Shown: one piece after another, positions 14,047-22,666 of the stretch
Layout of the letters: every line of letters begins with the position of its first letter
Numbering within the stretch: the stretch's first letter is position 1
From: Treponema sp.
Lineage (GTDB): Bacteria > Spirochaetota > Spirochaetia > Treponematales > Treponemataceae
NCBI GenBank assembly: GCA_018385315.1
Contig: JAHAZJ010000166.1
Location: 1 to 44,672, forward strand
Reading direction: 5' to 3'
DNA: 44,672 bases
The notes under the pieces: generated by a model
Told to the model about the DNA's origin: nothing
What the model saw: the letters and a program-made list of their open reading frames with translations, nothing else
The model's database searches: none
Position numbers and translations under genes: made by a program

Positions 14047-15285
14047 ATGAAGAAAAATAAACTTGGAAACCTTACGACTATTAGAAAAGATATTCAGAAA
14101 ACCCAATTGTTTCTTATTATTTCAATCACAATTTTTTTAAGTATTGGTGGTGCCTTTATAAATTTAAATTTTAACAATAAGACTTTAAATCATAATCTGC
14201 AAAATACGGCAGAGTTGATTACCAGACTTTATTCTTTTGCGCAGAATTTTTCTCAAGATGAATTATGTGATTATATGGATAATTTGGTTCAAGATTTATC
14301 GGATGTAGATGTTATTTCTATTGTTGACTTAAATAATATTAGAAAATATCATACCCATCATGATTTGATAGGAACAGAATATGATGGGACTATACCCGAT
14401 TTTATAATACATAAATCTTATTTTTATACTGAAAGTAGTAGTGGTCCTTCCGGCCCTCAGCTTAGAACCTATTCAGCGGTTTTTGATGCAAATGGAAAAT
14501 ATTGTGGTTTTATAATGACGATTAGATTAAAAACTTCTATTTCGGCAGTTACAACACGAATTTTGATTTTATTTTTAATTGTTACTGTTTCTGCTATTTT
14601 AGTGGAAATTGCTATTTCAGGAGTTCTCTCCCGAAAGATTAAAAAAGAATTTATTGCTTTTACAGAAGATTTTGAAGGAACAAAGTTTCTTGTAGATTCT
14701 ATGCGGGCAAACAATCACGATTTTACTAATAAATTACATGTGATTTTAGGATTAATTCAGATTGGTCAATATGAAAAAGCAATTTCTTATATTCAAAACA
14801 TTTCAATTATTCAAAAGGAAATAATCAGCAAAGTAATGCATACAATTGAAAATCCTTCATTTGCAGCTTTGATTGTTGGGAAAATAGCCAGAGCTTCTGA
14901 ATGCAACGTTAAGTTTATTTTGAATGAAGGAACTTGCTTTAGAAATTCTGACATTACTTTGCCATCCGAAGCACTTGTAACTATTACAGGTAATTTAATT
15001 GATAATGCCCTTGATGCTATGAACATGGATACAGAAAAATCAGAAAAGGAGTTATCTCTTGGAATTTATACCAGACCAGATGAATTGCTTATAATTGTAA
15101 AAGACACGGGACCTGGTATTCCAGATGAAATAAAAGAGAAAATCTTTGATAATGGTTTTTCAACAAAAGGGGATGGCAGAGGTATTGGTTTATATCATAC
15201 AAAGCAGCTGATTACAAGTCTAGGCGGTTCAATTACGGTTGAGACGCAGGTTGGGGTAGGAACCAGTTTTATGGTAAAATTATAG
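14047..15285 (+). CDS. CitA/DcuS-family sensor histidine kinase
   Basis: This is the membrane sensor of a two-component system. Helix 1 (about residues 18-42) and helix 2 (about 165-190, ILILFLIVTVSAILVEI) flank a roughly 120-residue extracytoplasmic sensor domain of the PAS-like (PDC) type, with the HTHHDLIGTEYDG-like stretch typical of CitA/DcuS. The phosphoacceptor is His224 in NNHDFTNKLHVILGL, the H-box form of this subfamily. The ATPase has the N-box GNLIDNALDA, G1 KDTGPGIP and G2 GRGIGLYHTK. Family members sense C4-dicarboxylates, malate or citrate. The citrate synthase gene 4 kb away is suggestive only. The response regulator starts 22 nt after the stop. The cytoplasmic PAS domain common in DcuS seems absent, so this is a compact version. 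Confidence 0.88.
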   Translation: MKKNKLGNLTTIRKDIQKTQLFLIISITIFLSIGGAFINLNFNNKTLNHNLQNTAELITRLYSFAQNFSQDELCDYMDNLVQDLSDVDVISIVDLNNIRKYHTHHDLIGTEYDGTIPDFIIHKSYFYTESSSGPSGPQLRTYSAVFDANGKYCGFIMTIRLKTSISAVTTRILILFLIVTVSAILVEIAISGVLSRKIKKEFIAFTEDFEGTKFLVDSMRANNHDFTNKLHVILGLIQIGQYEKAISYIQNISIIQKEIISKVMHTIENPSFAALIVGKIARASECNVKFILNEGTCFRNSDITLPSEALVTITGNLIDNALDAMNMDTEKSEKELSLGIYTRPDELLIIVKDTGPGIPDEIKEKIFDNGFSTKGDGRGIGLYHTKQLITSLGGSITVETQVGVGTSFMVKL

Positions 15286-15307
15286 GTTGTGGAAAGATGG
15301 AGGTATT

Positions 15308-15997
15308 ATGAGTTATTCTGTTTTGATTGTAGAAGATGATCCAATGGTTTCTATGATAGATGAACAATATGTTCTAAAAAATCCTGATTTTACAGTTATT
15401 GGAAATTGTAGAAATGGGCAAGAAGCAATTGAATTTCTAAAAACGCAGAATGCAGATTTGATTCTTCTTGATGTTTTTATGCCTGTTATGAATGGGATTG
15501 AAACATTAAAGAAAATACGTGAATTAAAAATTTCTTCTGATGTAATAATGATAACAGCTGCAAACGATACTTCTACAATTGAAGGTACTATGCATCTTGG
15601 TGTTCTAGATTATCTGATTAAGCCCTTTGCTTTTGAACGATTTAATATTGCACTGCAAAAATTTAAAAACAAAATGCAAGTGCTAAAAGGGAGTCAGATT
15701 CTTGATCAGAAAAGTGTCGATTCATTAATATCAAATAATACAAATAATTCTATAGTTGCAGAGGAAAATATTTTACCAAAGGGAATCCAAAAAACAACTT
15801 TAGACCATATATGTAATTATTTTAATCAGAATCAGACATGGCAAACTGTAGATATGATTTCTGAAGCATTGGGAATTTCTGTGGTTACTGCACGTACTTA
15901 TTTAAATTATCTTGTGAGGGAAAAGAAAATTCAGGAGGATATAAATTATAATACTGGAGGGCGACCTTGCATGCTTTATAAAAAGTCAATTTTATAA
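15308..15997 (+). CDS. CitB/DcuR-family response regulator
   Basis: The receiver domain has the acidic pocket EDD (residues 9-11), phospho-acceptor Asp55 in LILLDVFMP, a T/A at MITAAND and Lys in YLIKPFAF. After a linker of about 40 residues, a winged-helix domain (VDMISEALGISVVTARTYLNYLV...GGRPCMLYK) matches the CitB/DcuR/MalR group that activates carboxylate transport and fermentation genes. The ATG at 15308 is preceded by GGAGG with 4-nt spacing; seven upstream codons in frame are dropped. It forms an operon with the kinase. The stop codon lies inside a 14-bp perfect inverted repeat. No transporter gene is adjacent, so the target is unknown. Confidence 0.9.
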   Translation: MSYSVLIVEDDPMVSMIDEQYVLKNPDFTVIGNCRNGQEAIEFLKTQNADLILLDVFMPVMNGIETLKKIRELKISSDVIMITAANDTSTIEGTMHLGVLDYLIKPFAFERFNIALQKFKNKMQVLKGSQILDQKSVDSLISNNTNNSIVAEENILPKGIQKTTLDHICNYFNQNQTWQTVDMISEALGISVVTARTYLNYLVREKKIQEDINYNTGGRPCMLYKKSIL

Positions 15998-16003
15998 AGC
16001 ATG
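15970..16003. terminator. 14-bp perfect inverted repeat over the response regulator stop
   Basis: CATGCTTTATAAAA (15970-15983), loop AGTCAA, then its exact complement (15990-16003). It includes the TAA stop codon and lies between convergent genes (fhs ends at 16019), so it probably works as a terminator or mRNA 3' end stabiliser for one or both strands. No long T-run follows. Confidence 0.55.
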
Positions 16004-16018
16004 TTTGGTTATTAAAAA

Positions 16019-17695
16019 CTAGAACAATCCTGTGATTACACCGTTGTCATCAACATCAATATTTAATGCGGCAGGTGCTTTTGGTAAACCTGGCATTGTC
16101 ATAATGTCTCCGGCAAGAGCAACAACAAAACCTGCTCCCGCATAAAGTTGAACATCACGAATTGGGAATGTAAAGCCACTTGGTGCTCCAATTAGTTTTG
16201 GATCATGGCTAATAGAGTTCTGTGTTTTTGCAATACAAACAGGAAGATTTCCATAACCTTGCTCTTCATAAGTTTTAAGCTTTTTAAGAGCAGCAGCATC
16301 AATAGAAACATCTTTTGCTCTGTAAATTTCTGTGGCAATCTTTTTGATTTTATCTGCTAATGGAAGTTCAAGATCATATAATGGGTGGAAATCAGCTTTA
16401 CCACTATCTGCAATTTCGGCAACAACCTTTGCAAGCTCTTTTGTTCCTTCACCACCTTTTCCCCAGCCTTCAGAAAGAACAGCAGTTGAGCCATTTTCTT
16501 TACAAAGTTTCTGTAAAAGTTGAATTTCTTCATCTGTGTCTGTAATAAATTTATTTACTGCAACAACAGCTGGAAGTCCGAATTTTGCAATATTTTCAAT
16601 ATGACATTTTAAGTTTGCAAAACCTTTTTCCAAAGCTACGCAATCAGGTTTGCTTAAATCAGCTTTTGCAACACCACCATGCATTTTTAATGCACGAATT
16701 GTAGCAACAATAACAACTGCGTCTGGTCGTAAACCTGCAGAGCGACATTTAATATCCAGAAATTTTTCTGCACCTAAGTCTGCAGCAAAACCTGCTTCTG
16801 TAATAACATAGTCCCCGCAAGCCAAAGCACATGTTGTTGCATTTACAGAGTTACAGCCGTGGGCAATATTTGCAAAAGGACCTCCGTGTACGAATGCAGG
16901 ATTTTTTTCCAAAGTCTGTACAAGATTTGGTTTAATTACATCTTTAAGAAGAGCGGCAACTGCACCAGTACATTTTAAATCACCAAAGCGAACAATTTCT
17001 TTATCATCATTTTGACCAATAACTATGTTATTTAATCTTTCTTTTAATTCAGAAATTGTTTTTGAAAGACATACAATTGCCATAATTTCTGAAGCAACTG
17101 CAATTGTAAAATGGTCTTCTCTTGGAACACCCTGCATTTTACCACCAAGACCAATAATAATGTTTCTTAATGCCCGATCATTTAGATCTACGCAGCGTTT
17201 CCAGGTGATAGTGCGGGGGTCAATATGTAACTGATTTCCCTGCTGCAAGTGATTATCAATAAGAGCAGCAATAAGATTATTTGCAATACTGATGGCGTGT
17301 AAGTCTCCTGTAAAATGGAGGTTGATTTCTTCCATTGGAACAATTTGTGCGTATCCACCACCACAAGCACCACCTTTTACTCCAAAACATGGGCCAAGGC
17401 TTGGTTCACGAAGGGCAACTACAGTTTTTTTGCCGATTTTATTTAATCCGTCTGCAAGACCAATGGAAACTGTAGATTTTCCTTCTCCTGCAGGAGTTGG
17501 AGTAACTGCTGTTACTAATATAAGCCTTCCAGGTTTTTTACTGGCCTTTTCTTGAAGAGTTTTAAGTTCATCAAATGTGATTTTTGCTTTATATGGACCG
17601 TAAAGTTCAAGCTGATTTTCTGAAATTCCAATTTTTGAAGCAATCTGTGTGATTGGCATCATAACGTTATTCTGTGCAATTTCAATATCTGTCAT
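16019..17695 (-). CDS. fhs: formate-tetrahydrofolate ligase
   Basis: This enzyme activates formate as 10-formyl-tetrahydrofolate with ATP, supplying one-carbon units for purines and, in acetogens and some treponemes, for acetate formation. Visible features are the ATP loop TPTPAGEGKST, VALREPSLGPCFGVKGGACGGG, HFTGDLHAI, the NVFITDTDEE-like stretch VNKFITDTDEEI and the C-terminal AGAGFVVALAGDIMTMPGLP. Length 558 matches the family. An upstream GTG (17704) is in frame, but the AGGTG ribosome site overlaps it and is correctly spaced for the ATG at 17695. It lies 81 nt downstream of the pseudouridine synthase gene on the same strand. Its product would supply a PurH-type transformylase. Confidence 0.95.
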   Translation of the reverse strand: MTDIEIAQNNVMMPITQIASKIGISENQLELYGPYKAKITFDELKTLQEKASKKPGRLILVTAVTPTPAGEGKSTVSIGLADGLNKIGKKTVVALREPSLGPCFGVKGGACGGGYAQIVPMEEINLHFTGDLHAISIANNLIAALIDNHLQQGNQLHIDPRTITWKRCVDLNDRALRNIIIGLGGKMQGVPREDHFTIAVASEIMAIVCLSKTISELKERLNNIVIGQNDDKEIVRFGDLKCTGAVAALLKDVIKPNLVQTLEKNPAFVHGGPFANIAHGCNSVNATTCALACGDYVITEAGFAADLGAEKFLDIKCRSAGLRPDAVVIVATIRALKMHGGVAKADLSKPDCVALEKGFANLKCHIENIAKFGLPAVVAVNKFITDTDEEIQLLQKLCKENGSTAVLSEGWGKGGEGTKELAKVVAEIADSGKADFHPLYDLELPLADKIKKIATEIYRAKDVSIDAAALKKLKTYEEQGYGNLPVCIAKTQNSISHDPKLIGAPSGFTFPIRDVQLYAGAGFVVALAGDIMTMPGLPKAPAALNIDVDDNGVITGLF

Positions 17696-17776
17696 AATAT
17701 TCACCTTTGGTATAGAAGAAATAATATATAATTATAACTTAGAAAATGTGAATTTTCAATTATACCGGAATGTTAT

Positions 17777-18520
17777 TTAAACCAACTTTTCCAAATCAGT
17801 TTCATCCAGGTATTTGTATTCACCTAAACCCAGGTTTTCATCTAAAAGCAGTTGTCCCATGGAGATGCGTTTTAAAAAGGAAATCTTGTTTCCAACGGCA
17901 ACGAACATTCTTTTTACCTGGTGATATTTTCCTTCATAAATTGTAAGGTGTGCAGTTGAATCATTTATCCATTTTATAAAAGCTGGCTCGCAGAGAAAGC
18001 CTTCATCATTATCTTCTGGACCAACTTCAATTCCTTTTTCAAAAAGTTGTGTAATCTCTTTTTGATGTTCATCTGTTTCAGAATGCTCCAGACAGCATAA
18101 ATAAGTTTTGCTGATGTGAGACTTTGGAGAAATTAAACGGTGGGTTAATTCCCCATCAGTTGTAAAGAGTAACAAGCCTTCTGTGTCCATATCAAGGCGG
18201 CCAACAAGATGAAGTTTATCCTGAAGATAGGGAGTTTTAAATGAATCATCTAATAAGTCAAAAACAGTTTGATGTTCGCCATCTTTATTTGATGAAATTG
18301 TGTGTTGAGGTTTGTTCATCATTAAATAAATATGTTCATGCAACTTTATTTCTTCATCATCAATGGTAATTTTATCATTTTCAGTATCAATTCCAAAGCT
18401 GGGGTCATAAATACGTTGATCATTAACTAAAACTTCGTATTTGCGCAAAATTTTTCTAATATCTTTTCTTGAACCCAGACCTTCATGGGCAAGGATTTTA
18501 TCCAATCTTTCTTTTTTCAT
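17777..18520 (-). CDS. RsuA-family 16S/23S rRNA pseudouridine synthase
   Basis: An N-terminal S4 RNA-binding domain (ERLDKILAHEGLGSRKDIRK) is followed by the RsuA/RluB/E/F catalytic core. The catalytic aspartate lies in VGRLDMDTEGLLLFTTDGEL, with SKTYLC and GKYHQVKRMFVAVG downstream. The 247-residue length fits RsuA, which makes pseudouridine 516 in 16S rRNA. The loose match to RluB/RluF means that the exact target site cannot be fixed. The start ATG is at 18520. Transcribed toward fhs, possibly with it. Confidence 0.88.
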   Translation of the reverse strand: MKKERLDKILAHEGLGSRKDIRKILRKYEVLVNDQRIYDPSFGIDTENDKITIDDEEIKLHEHIYLMMNKPQHTISSNKDGEHQTVFDLLDDSFKTPYLQDKLHLVGRLDMDTEGLLLFTTDGELTHRLISPKSHISKTYLCCLEHSETDEHQKEITQLFEKGIEVGPEDNDEGFLCEPAFIKWINDSTAHLTIYEGKYHQVKRMFVAVGNKISFLKRISMGQLLLDENLGLGEYKYLDETDLEKLV

Positions 18521-18622
18521 GTGTCTAGAATAAATGAAAAATTGGGGAAGAGCAATGAGATTTAAGTTAGTATAACATTGAAAAAAAGGCTTTCCTATGA
18601 TTAAATAAAAATAGAGGTATTT

Positions 18623-19354
18623 ATGTATTTAGGTGGAATTGATATTACTTATATTATTTTTGTGTTACCGGCTCTTCTTTTAAGTTTATGGGCATCTGCA
18701 AAAGTTAAATCTAGTTTTGCAAAATATGATAAAGTTATGAGTAAAAAAGGATATTCTGGTGCTGAAGCGGCTTCAATTCTTATGCGAGCTAATGGCATTA
18801 CAGATGTTTCAATTAATCGTATTGGTGGAAGCTTAACTGATAATTACAATCCTTCATCAAAAACACTTAATTTAAGTGATGCCACATTTGCTTCTCGTTC
18901 TATTGCTGCAATAGGTGTTGCGGCTCACGAAACAGGTCATGCAATTCAGCATAATGTGGGATACGGTCCATTGGTTTTAAGAAGTACAATGGTTCCTGTT
19001 GCAAATTTTGGAAGTAGACTTGGACCATGGCTTGCAATTTTGGGGATTGTGCTTGGAGGAAGTGGTACTGCAAATGGGTATCTTTCAATCTGGCAGCTTC
19101 TTACTAATATTGGTTTGATTTTGTTTAGTGCATCTGTTTTATTTTATGTTGTTACTTTACCAGTAGAAATTAATGCTTCAAAAAGAGCTTTAAAGATTTT
19201 GAAAGAAACTGGAGTGTTTGACAGTGAAGAATTAAAGTGTGCTAAAAAAGTTTTAACTGCGGCAGCAATGACATATGTAGCCTCAGCTTTAAGTGCAATT
19301 GGTTCTTTGTTAAGATTGATTTTCATTTCAAAAAGCAGACAGAGAAGAAGATAA
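18623..19354 (+). CDS. YugP-like membrane zinc metallopeptidase
   Basis: The zinc site HETGHAIQH (HExxH type) lies in the middle, preceded by the family-typical ASRSIAAIGVAA. Hydrophobic segments lie at the N terminus (ITYIIFVLPALLLSLW) and in the second half (LGPWLAILGIVLGG, LLTNIGLILFSASVLFYVVTLPVE), ending with INASKRALKIL and a basic tail. This is the neutral zinc metallopeptidase family (YugP) of about 230 residues, which is membrane bound with unknown substrates. The ribosome site AGAGG precedes the ATG. The gene ends in front of a strong terminator shared with the convergent citrate synthase gene. Confidence 0.9.
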   Translation: MYLGGIDITYIIFVLPALLLSLWASAKVKSSFAKYDKVMSKKGYSGAEAASILMRANGITDVSINRIGGSLTDNYNPSSKTLNLSDATFASRSIAAIGVAAHETGHAIQHNVGYGPLVLRSTMVPVANFGSRLGPWLAILGIVLGGSGTANGYLSIWQLLTNIGLILFSASVLFYVVTLPVEINASKRALKILKETGVFDSEELKCAKKVLTAAAMTYVASALSAIGSLLRLIFISKSRQRRR

Positions 19355-19370
19355 AAATTATATTTGATAG

Positions 19371-19426
19371 AAAAAAAAAGATTCCGAAGCAAGTTGAGCC
19401 TCAAGCAAGTTCGGAATCTTTTTTTT
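19371..19426. terminator. bidirectional terminator between the zinc peptidase and citrate synthase genes
   Basis: GATTCCGAA (19380-19388) pairs with TTCGGAATC (19410-19418), flanked by A9 and T8 so that it works in both directions. The inner part carries its own small palindrome TTGAG-C-CTCAA between two GCAAG copies. Confidence 0.9.
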
Positions 19427-20788
19427 CTATTTTCTGTTTTGTAAAGGAATAAATGGTCTTGTTTCACTAACATTCTTGTAAGCTGGACGATAGATTCTTC
19501 CACCAGAAACAACTTCCTCAATTCTGTGAGCTGACCATCCAGCAATTCTGGAAATTGCGAAAAGTGGAGTGAACAATTCACGAGGAATATTTAGCATTGT
19601 ATAAACGAAACCTGAATATAAGTCTACGTTAGCACAAACTCTTTCTGCAGAAGGGTGCTTCTCTTGAATAATAGCAGGTGCAAGACGTTCAATAATATCG
19701 TATAAAGCATAATCTTCAAGACAACCTTTTTCTTTTGCTAATTCTTTTGCTTTTGCCTTTAACAATTTTTCACGTGGGTCACTAATTGTGTAAACTGCAT
19801 GACCAATTCCGTATATTTTACCAGTATGATCAAAGGCTTTTTTATCAACAATTTTTCTAAGATATTCGGCAACTTCTTTTTCATTTGTCCAGTCTTTTAC
19901 ATTGGCTTTAATTTCATCCATCATTTCTACAACGCGAATATTTGCACCACCATGACGGCTACCTTTTAATGAACCAACAGCTGCAGCAATTGCAGAATAT
20001 GTATCTGTATCAGCAGATGAAACAACATGAACTGTTAAAGAAGAGTTGTTACCACCACCATGTTCTGCATGAAGAATAAGTGCAAGGTCCAGAATTTCAG
20101 TTTCCAGTTGTGTATATGATTTATCAGAACGGATTAAACGTAAGAAGTTTTCTGCAGTAGAAAGTTCTGGTTTAGGGTTGTGAATATACATACTCTTGTT
20201 ATCGTAGTAACGACGTTTTGCCTGATATCCGTAGGCAGCAAGAGTAGAAAAACGGGCAATTAATTGAATACACTGTTTTACAATATTACCAATTGAGCGA
20301 TCTTCGGGATTATCATCATAAGAATAGCAGGCAAGTACACCACGAGCTATTTTATTCATAATATCATTTGAAGGCGCTTTCATAATCATGTCTTCTGTGA
20401 AGTTTGATGGCAGCACTCTGCATTCACCAAGATATTTTGAGAATGTATCTAATTGCTCTTGGGAAGGAAGTTCACCGAACAAAAGAAGATATGCAGCCTG
20501 TTCATAACCATATTGTTTATTAACTTTAGAATCGTTAATAAGGTCTTCAACATCATAACCACGATAAATTAGTTTACCAGGAACGGCAATTTTCTGACCG
20601 TCTTTAATTTCGTAACCAACAACATCACCAATACGAGTAAGACCAACTAAAACACCAGTTCCATTAGCATTTCGTAGACCACGCTTTACATCATATTTTT
20701 TATATAAATCAGGATTAATAGGGTCATTTAAAATGGCTAGTTTTTCCAATTTCTTGATGATTGCCTGTTCTTGTTTTGGGGTAGTCAT
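19427..20788 (-). CDS. gltA: citrate synthase
   Basis: It condenses oxaloacetate and acetyl-CoA to citrate; in an anaerobe this mostly feeds 2-oxoglutarate and glutamate synthesis. Family landmarks are LILHAEHGGGNNSSLTVHVV (active-site His), GSRHGGANIRVVEM, IYGIGHAVYTISDPR and a final SRIAGWSAHRIEE. The length of 453 residues and long N terminus (GLRNANGTGVLVGLTRIG) fit the type found in Firmicutes and treponemes. The ATG at 20788 has an AGGAGG ribosome site; 13 codons upstream in the open frame are dropped. Upstream (20837-20882) lies a 14-bp direct repeat. The XRE-cupin regulator is encoded just upstream on the same strand and could control it. Confidence 0.94.
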   Translation of the reverse strand: MTTPKQEQAIIKKLEKLAILNDPINPDLYKKYDVKRGLRNANGTGVLVGLTRIGDVVGYEIKDGQKIAVPGKLIYRGYDVEDLINDSKVNKQYGYEQAAYLLLFGELPSQEQLDTFSKYLGECRVLPSNFTEDMIMKAPSNDIMNKIARGVLACYSYDDNPEDRSIGNIVKQCIQLIARFSTLAAYGYQAKRRYYDNKSMYIHNPKPELSTAENFLRLIRSDKSYTQLETEILDLALILHAEHGGGNNSSLTVHVVSSADTDTYSAIAAAVGSLKGSRHGGANIRVVEMMDEIKANVKDWTNEKEVAEYLRKIVDKKAFDHTGKIYGIGHAVYTISDPREKLLKAKAKELAKEKGCLEDYALYDIIERLAPAIIQEKHPSAERVCANVDLYSGFVYTMLNIPRELFTPLFAISRIAGWSAHRIEEVVSGGRIYRPAYKNVSETRPFIPLQNRK

Positions 20789-20836
20789 TGATTTCCTCCT
20801 AGTTTTTAAACTTTTATAATCATACATTCAAAATGC

Positions 20837-20882
20837 ATAATTATACAAAATTTATTCAGTTTTATTAAATAATTATACAAAA
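20837..20882 (-). promoter_or_regulatory. tandem 14-bp direct repeat upstream of citrate synthase
   Basis: ATAATTATACAAAA occurs at 20837-20850 and again at 20869-20882, spaced by 32 bp (three helical turns). On the minus strand each copy contains TATAAT. It may be a pair of operator sites or tandem promoters. Confidence 0.4.
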
Positions 20883-20994
20883 ATGAAGATTTATATGCAA
20901 GTTTATTTAAGGTTTGAAACAGAAAATCCTGGATATGCTGGAATTTTTCCAGACAGAGTTTGAATGCGAAATATATTTGAATTTAAACTTCACT

Positions 20995-21603
20995 TTATTT
21001 TACAAATCTTTGAGCAGGTGTTACAGTCCAGATTGCTCTTAATTCTGTGTCACCAATATTTTCCAAATGATGAGGAACTGCAGCAGAGAATGTTACGCTG
21101 TCTCCTTCATCCAAAAAATATTCTCTTCCTTCATAAGTAAGCTTTGCTTTACCCTGAAGAATTACACCAATTTCTCTACCAATGTGTCCATAAGAGCCTT
21201 TGTGTGTTTGTGATGCTGGTGGCAGAGTGATAATATATGATTCAATTGAGTTCTCTTTTGCAGATTCATTTGCTTTTGCAATTTCTTCATATATAATTTC
21301 ATCTTCTTTAACAATTGGACGCTGATCATGTCTTACAATTTCTACTGGACGAACCTTTCTATATTCTTCAAAAAGAAATTCCAGGTTAATGTCCAAAACA
21401 TTTGCTAAAGTGAGTAAAGTATCGATTGCTGGTGAAACATGATTTCTTTCAATTTGGGAAACAAGACTTTCACTTACACCTGCCTGTTGTGCTACAACTT
21501 TAAGTGTATATCCTTTATGCTCTCTTACTTGTCTTAATTTCTCTCCAAAGTGATAAGGAATGCGTTTCTGTTTTTCATCTTCAGGATTTTGCGAAGGTGT
21601 CAT
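20995..21603 (-). CDS. XRE-family transcriptional regulator with cupin domain
   Basis: Residues about 18-72 form a Cro/C1-type helix-turn-helix (LRQVREHKGYTLKVVAQQAGVS, SLVSQIERNHVSPAIDTL). Residues about 115-195 form a small cupin barrel (GREYFLDEGDSVTFSAAVPHHLENIG) that would bind a small ligand. This PuuR-like architecture is typical of repressors of amino acid, polyamine or sugar-acid genes. The ATG at 21603 has GGAG 9 nt upstream and overlaps the end of the preceding gene by 23 nt, so it belongs to that operon. Citrate synthase follows after 206 nt. The ligand and targets are unknown. Confidence 0.9.
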   Translation of the reverse strand: MTPSQNPEDEKQKRIPYHFGEKLRQVREHKGYTLKVVAQQAGVSESLVSQIERNHVSPAIDTLLTLANVLDINLEFLFEEYRKVRPVEIVRHDQRPIVKEDEIIYEEIAKANESAKENSIESYIITLPPASQTHKGSYGHIGREIGVILQGKAKLTYEGREYFLDEGDSVTFSAAVPHHLENIGDTELRAIWTVTPAQRFVK

Positions 21604-22654
21604 TGTTTTGCTTCTCCTTATTTTTTTGTGTTACAAATTCTATAAAGTAATCTTCTAGAGTTTTATGGGGTCCTTCTAAATGCATTCTGTTTCTTGAACG
21701 GGCGTTATCTCTACGAACTGTATAAAGTGAATAGAAATCACGGTAGTCTAATCCTGCATCGGCTTTGACGTGTTCACCAAGGAATTTAGAAACTTCATCA
21801 CGACCAATTGCTGGAATACCTTTTTCTCTAAGTATTCTACGTAATGTATTTATCTGTTCATAAGAAATTCCAAATAAGAATTCTTCCATTGCCTGTGTTA
21901 CACCAGTGTCTCCCATTTTTTGTTTAATAAAGGCAATCCATTGGTCATCCATTTGCATAGAAATTAATAAAAGTTCACTTGTTCCCATCATTGTTCCAAA
22001 AGCAGGAGCAAGTCGTCTTCTGGCATTCCATACAGTCTGCAAAACAGGTGCAACATCTGCAGAATTTGAGTCATTCCAATGTTCCCAAAGCAGAAGTAGT
22101 GAAAGTGCCCATTCACGACGGTATTCAATTGGTTGAGATGTATCCCGAATAAGATTTAAATAAACGTCTTCTACTAAAAGGGAAAACATAGAAAGATTTG
22201 TTTCATCTTCAAAAGGTTTATAATATTTTTTTAATTGCTCATTATGCTGGCAATATTTTGCGAAACTAGAAAGTGTGTGTATTTTTGAAACAAGAAGGCC
22301 TTTTCCAAGCATAGCTTTTGAAGGTAATTGTAAAGTTGGATCTCCATTATCTTGATGGGCGATAAGAGAATCTATTAATGAGCTGGGAGTTCTTTCTCCG
22401 CCTACAAGTTGATGTCTTTCCAATAAAGAAGGGAAACGTCCCATGGCTTGAGCTAGTGCACTTAAATCATCAAGGCGAGATTGAAAACTATTATATTTTG
22501 AAATGTCTATTTGTTTGATTTGTGGCATAAGTTCATTAATCAATGACTTCTGCTTTTTTGTCAGCATTTCATATTTTTCTTGAGGAGCAGCTTGTTGTGT
22601 AGATGTATCAAAAAAGGTTGAAAGATCAACCTGTTCAAAATCTTCTTGAGCCAT
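21581..22654 (-). CDS. unknown cytoplasmic protein, operon with the XRE-cupin regulator
   Basis: This is a 357-residue soluble protein without signal peptide, membrane segments or any motif I recognise. It is mostly helical, with an acidic N terminus, a central run of leucines (REWALSLLLLWEHWNDSN) and a basic patch near the end (YTVRRDNARSRNRMHLEGPHKTLEDYF). The ATG at 22654 is preferred to the GTG at 22663. It starts 12 nt after the stop codon of the TPR membrane protein gene and overlaps the regulator by 23 nt, so it bridges the envelope genes and the regulator. I would treat it as a lineage-specific protein of unknown function. Confidence 0.75.
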   Translation of the reverse strand: MAQEDFEQVDLSTFFDTSTQQAAPQEKYEMLTKKQKSLINELMPQIKQIDISKYNSFQSRLDDLSALAQAMGRFPSLLERHQLVGGERTPSSLIDSLIAHQDNGDPTLQLPSKAMLGKGLLVSKIHTLSSFAKYCQHNEQLKKYYKPFEDETNLSMFSLLVEDVYLNLIRDTSQPIEYRREWALSLLLLWEHWNDSNSADVAPVLQTVWNARRRLAPAFGTMMGTSELLLISMQMDDQWIAFIKQKMGDTGVTQAMEEFLFGISYEQINTLRRILREKGIPAIGRDEVSKFLGEHVKADAGLDYRDFYSLYTVRRDNARSRNRMHLEGPHKTLEDYFIEFVTQKNKEKQNNDTFAKS

Positions 22655-22666
22655 AATAATCACATT

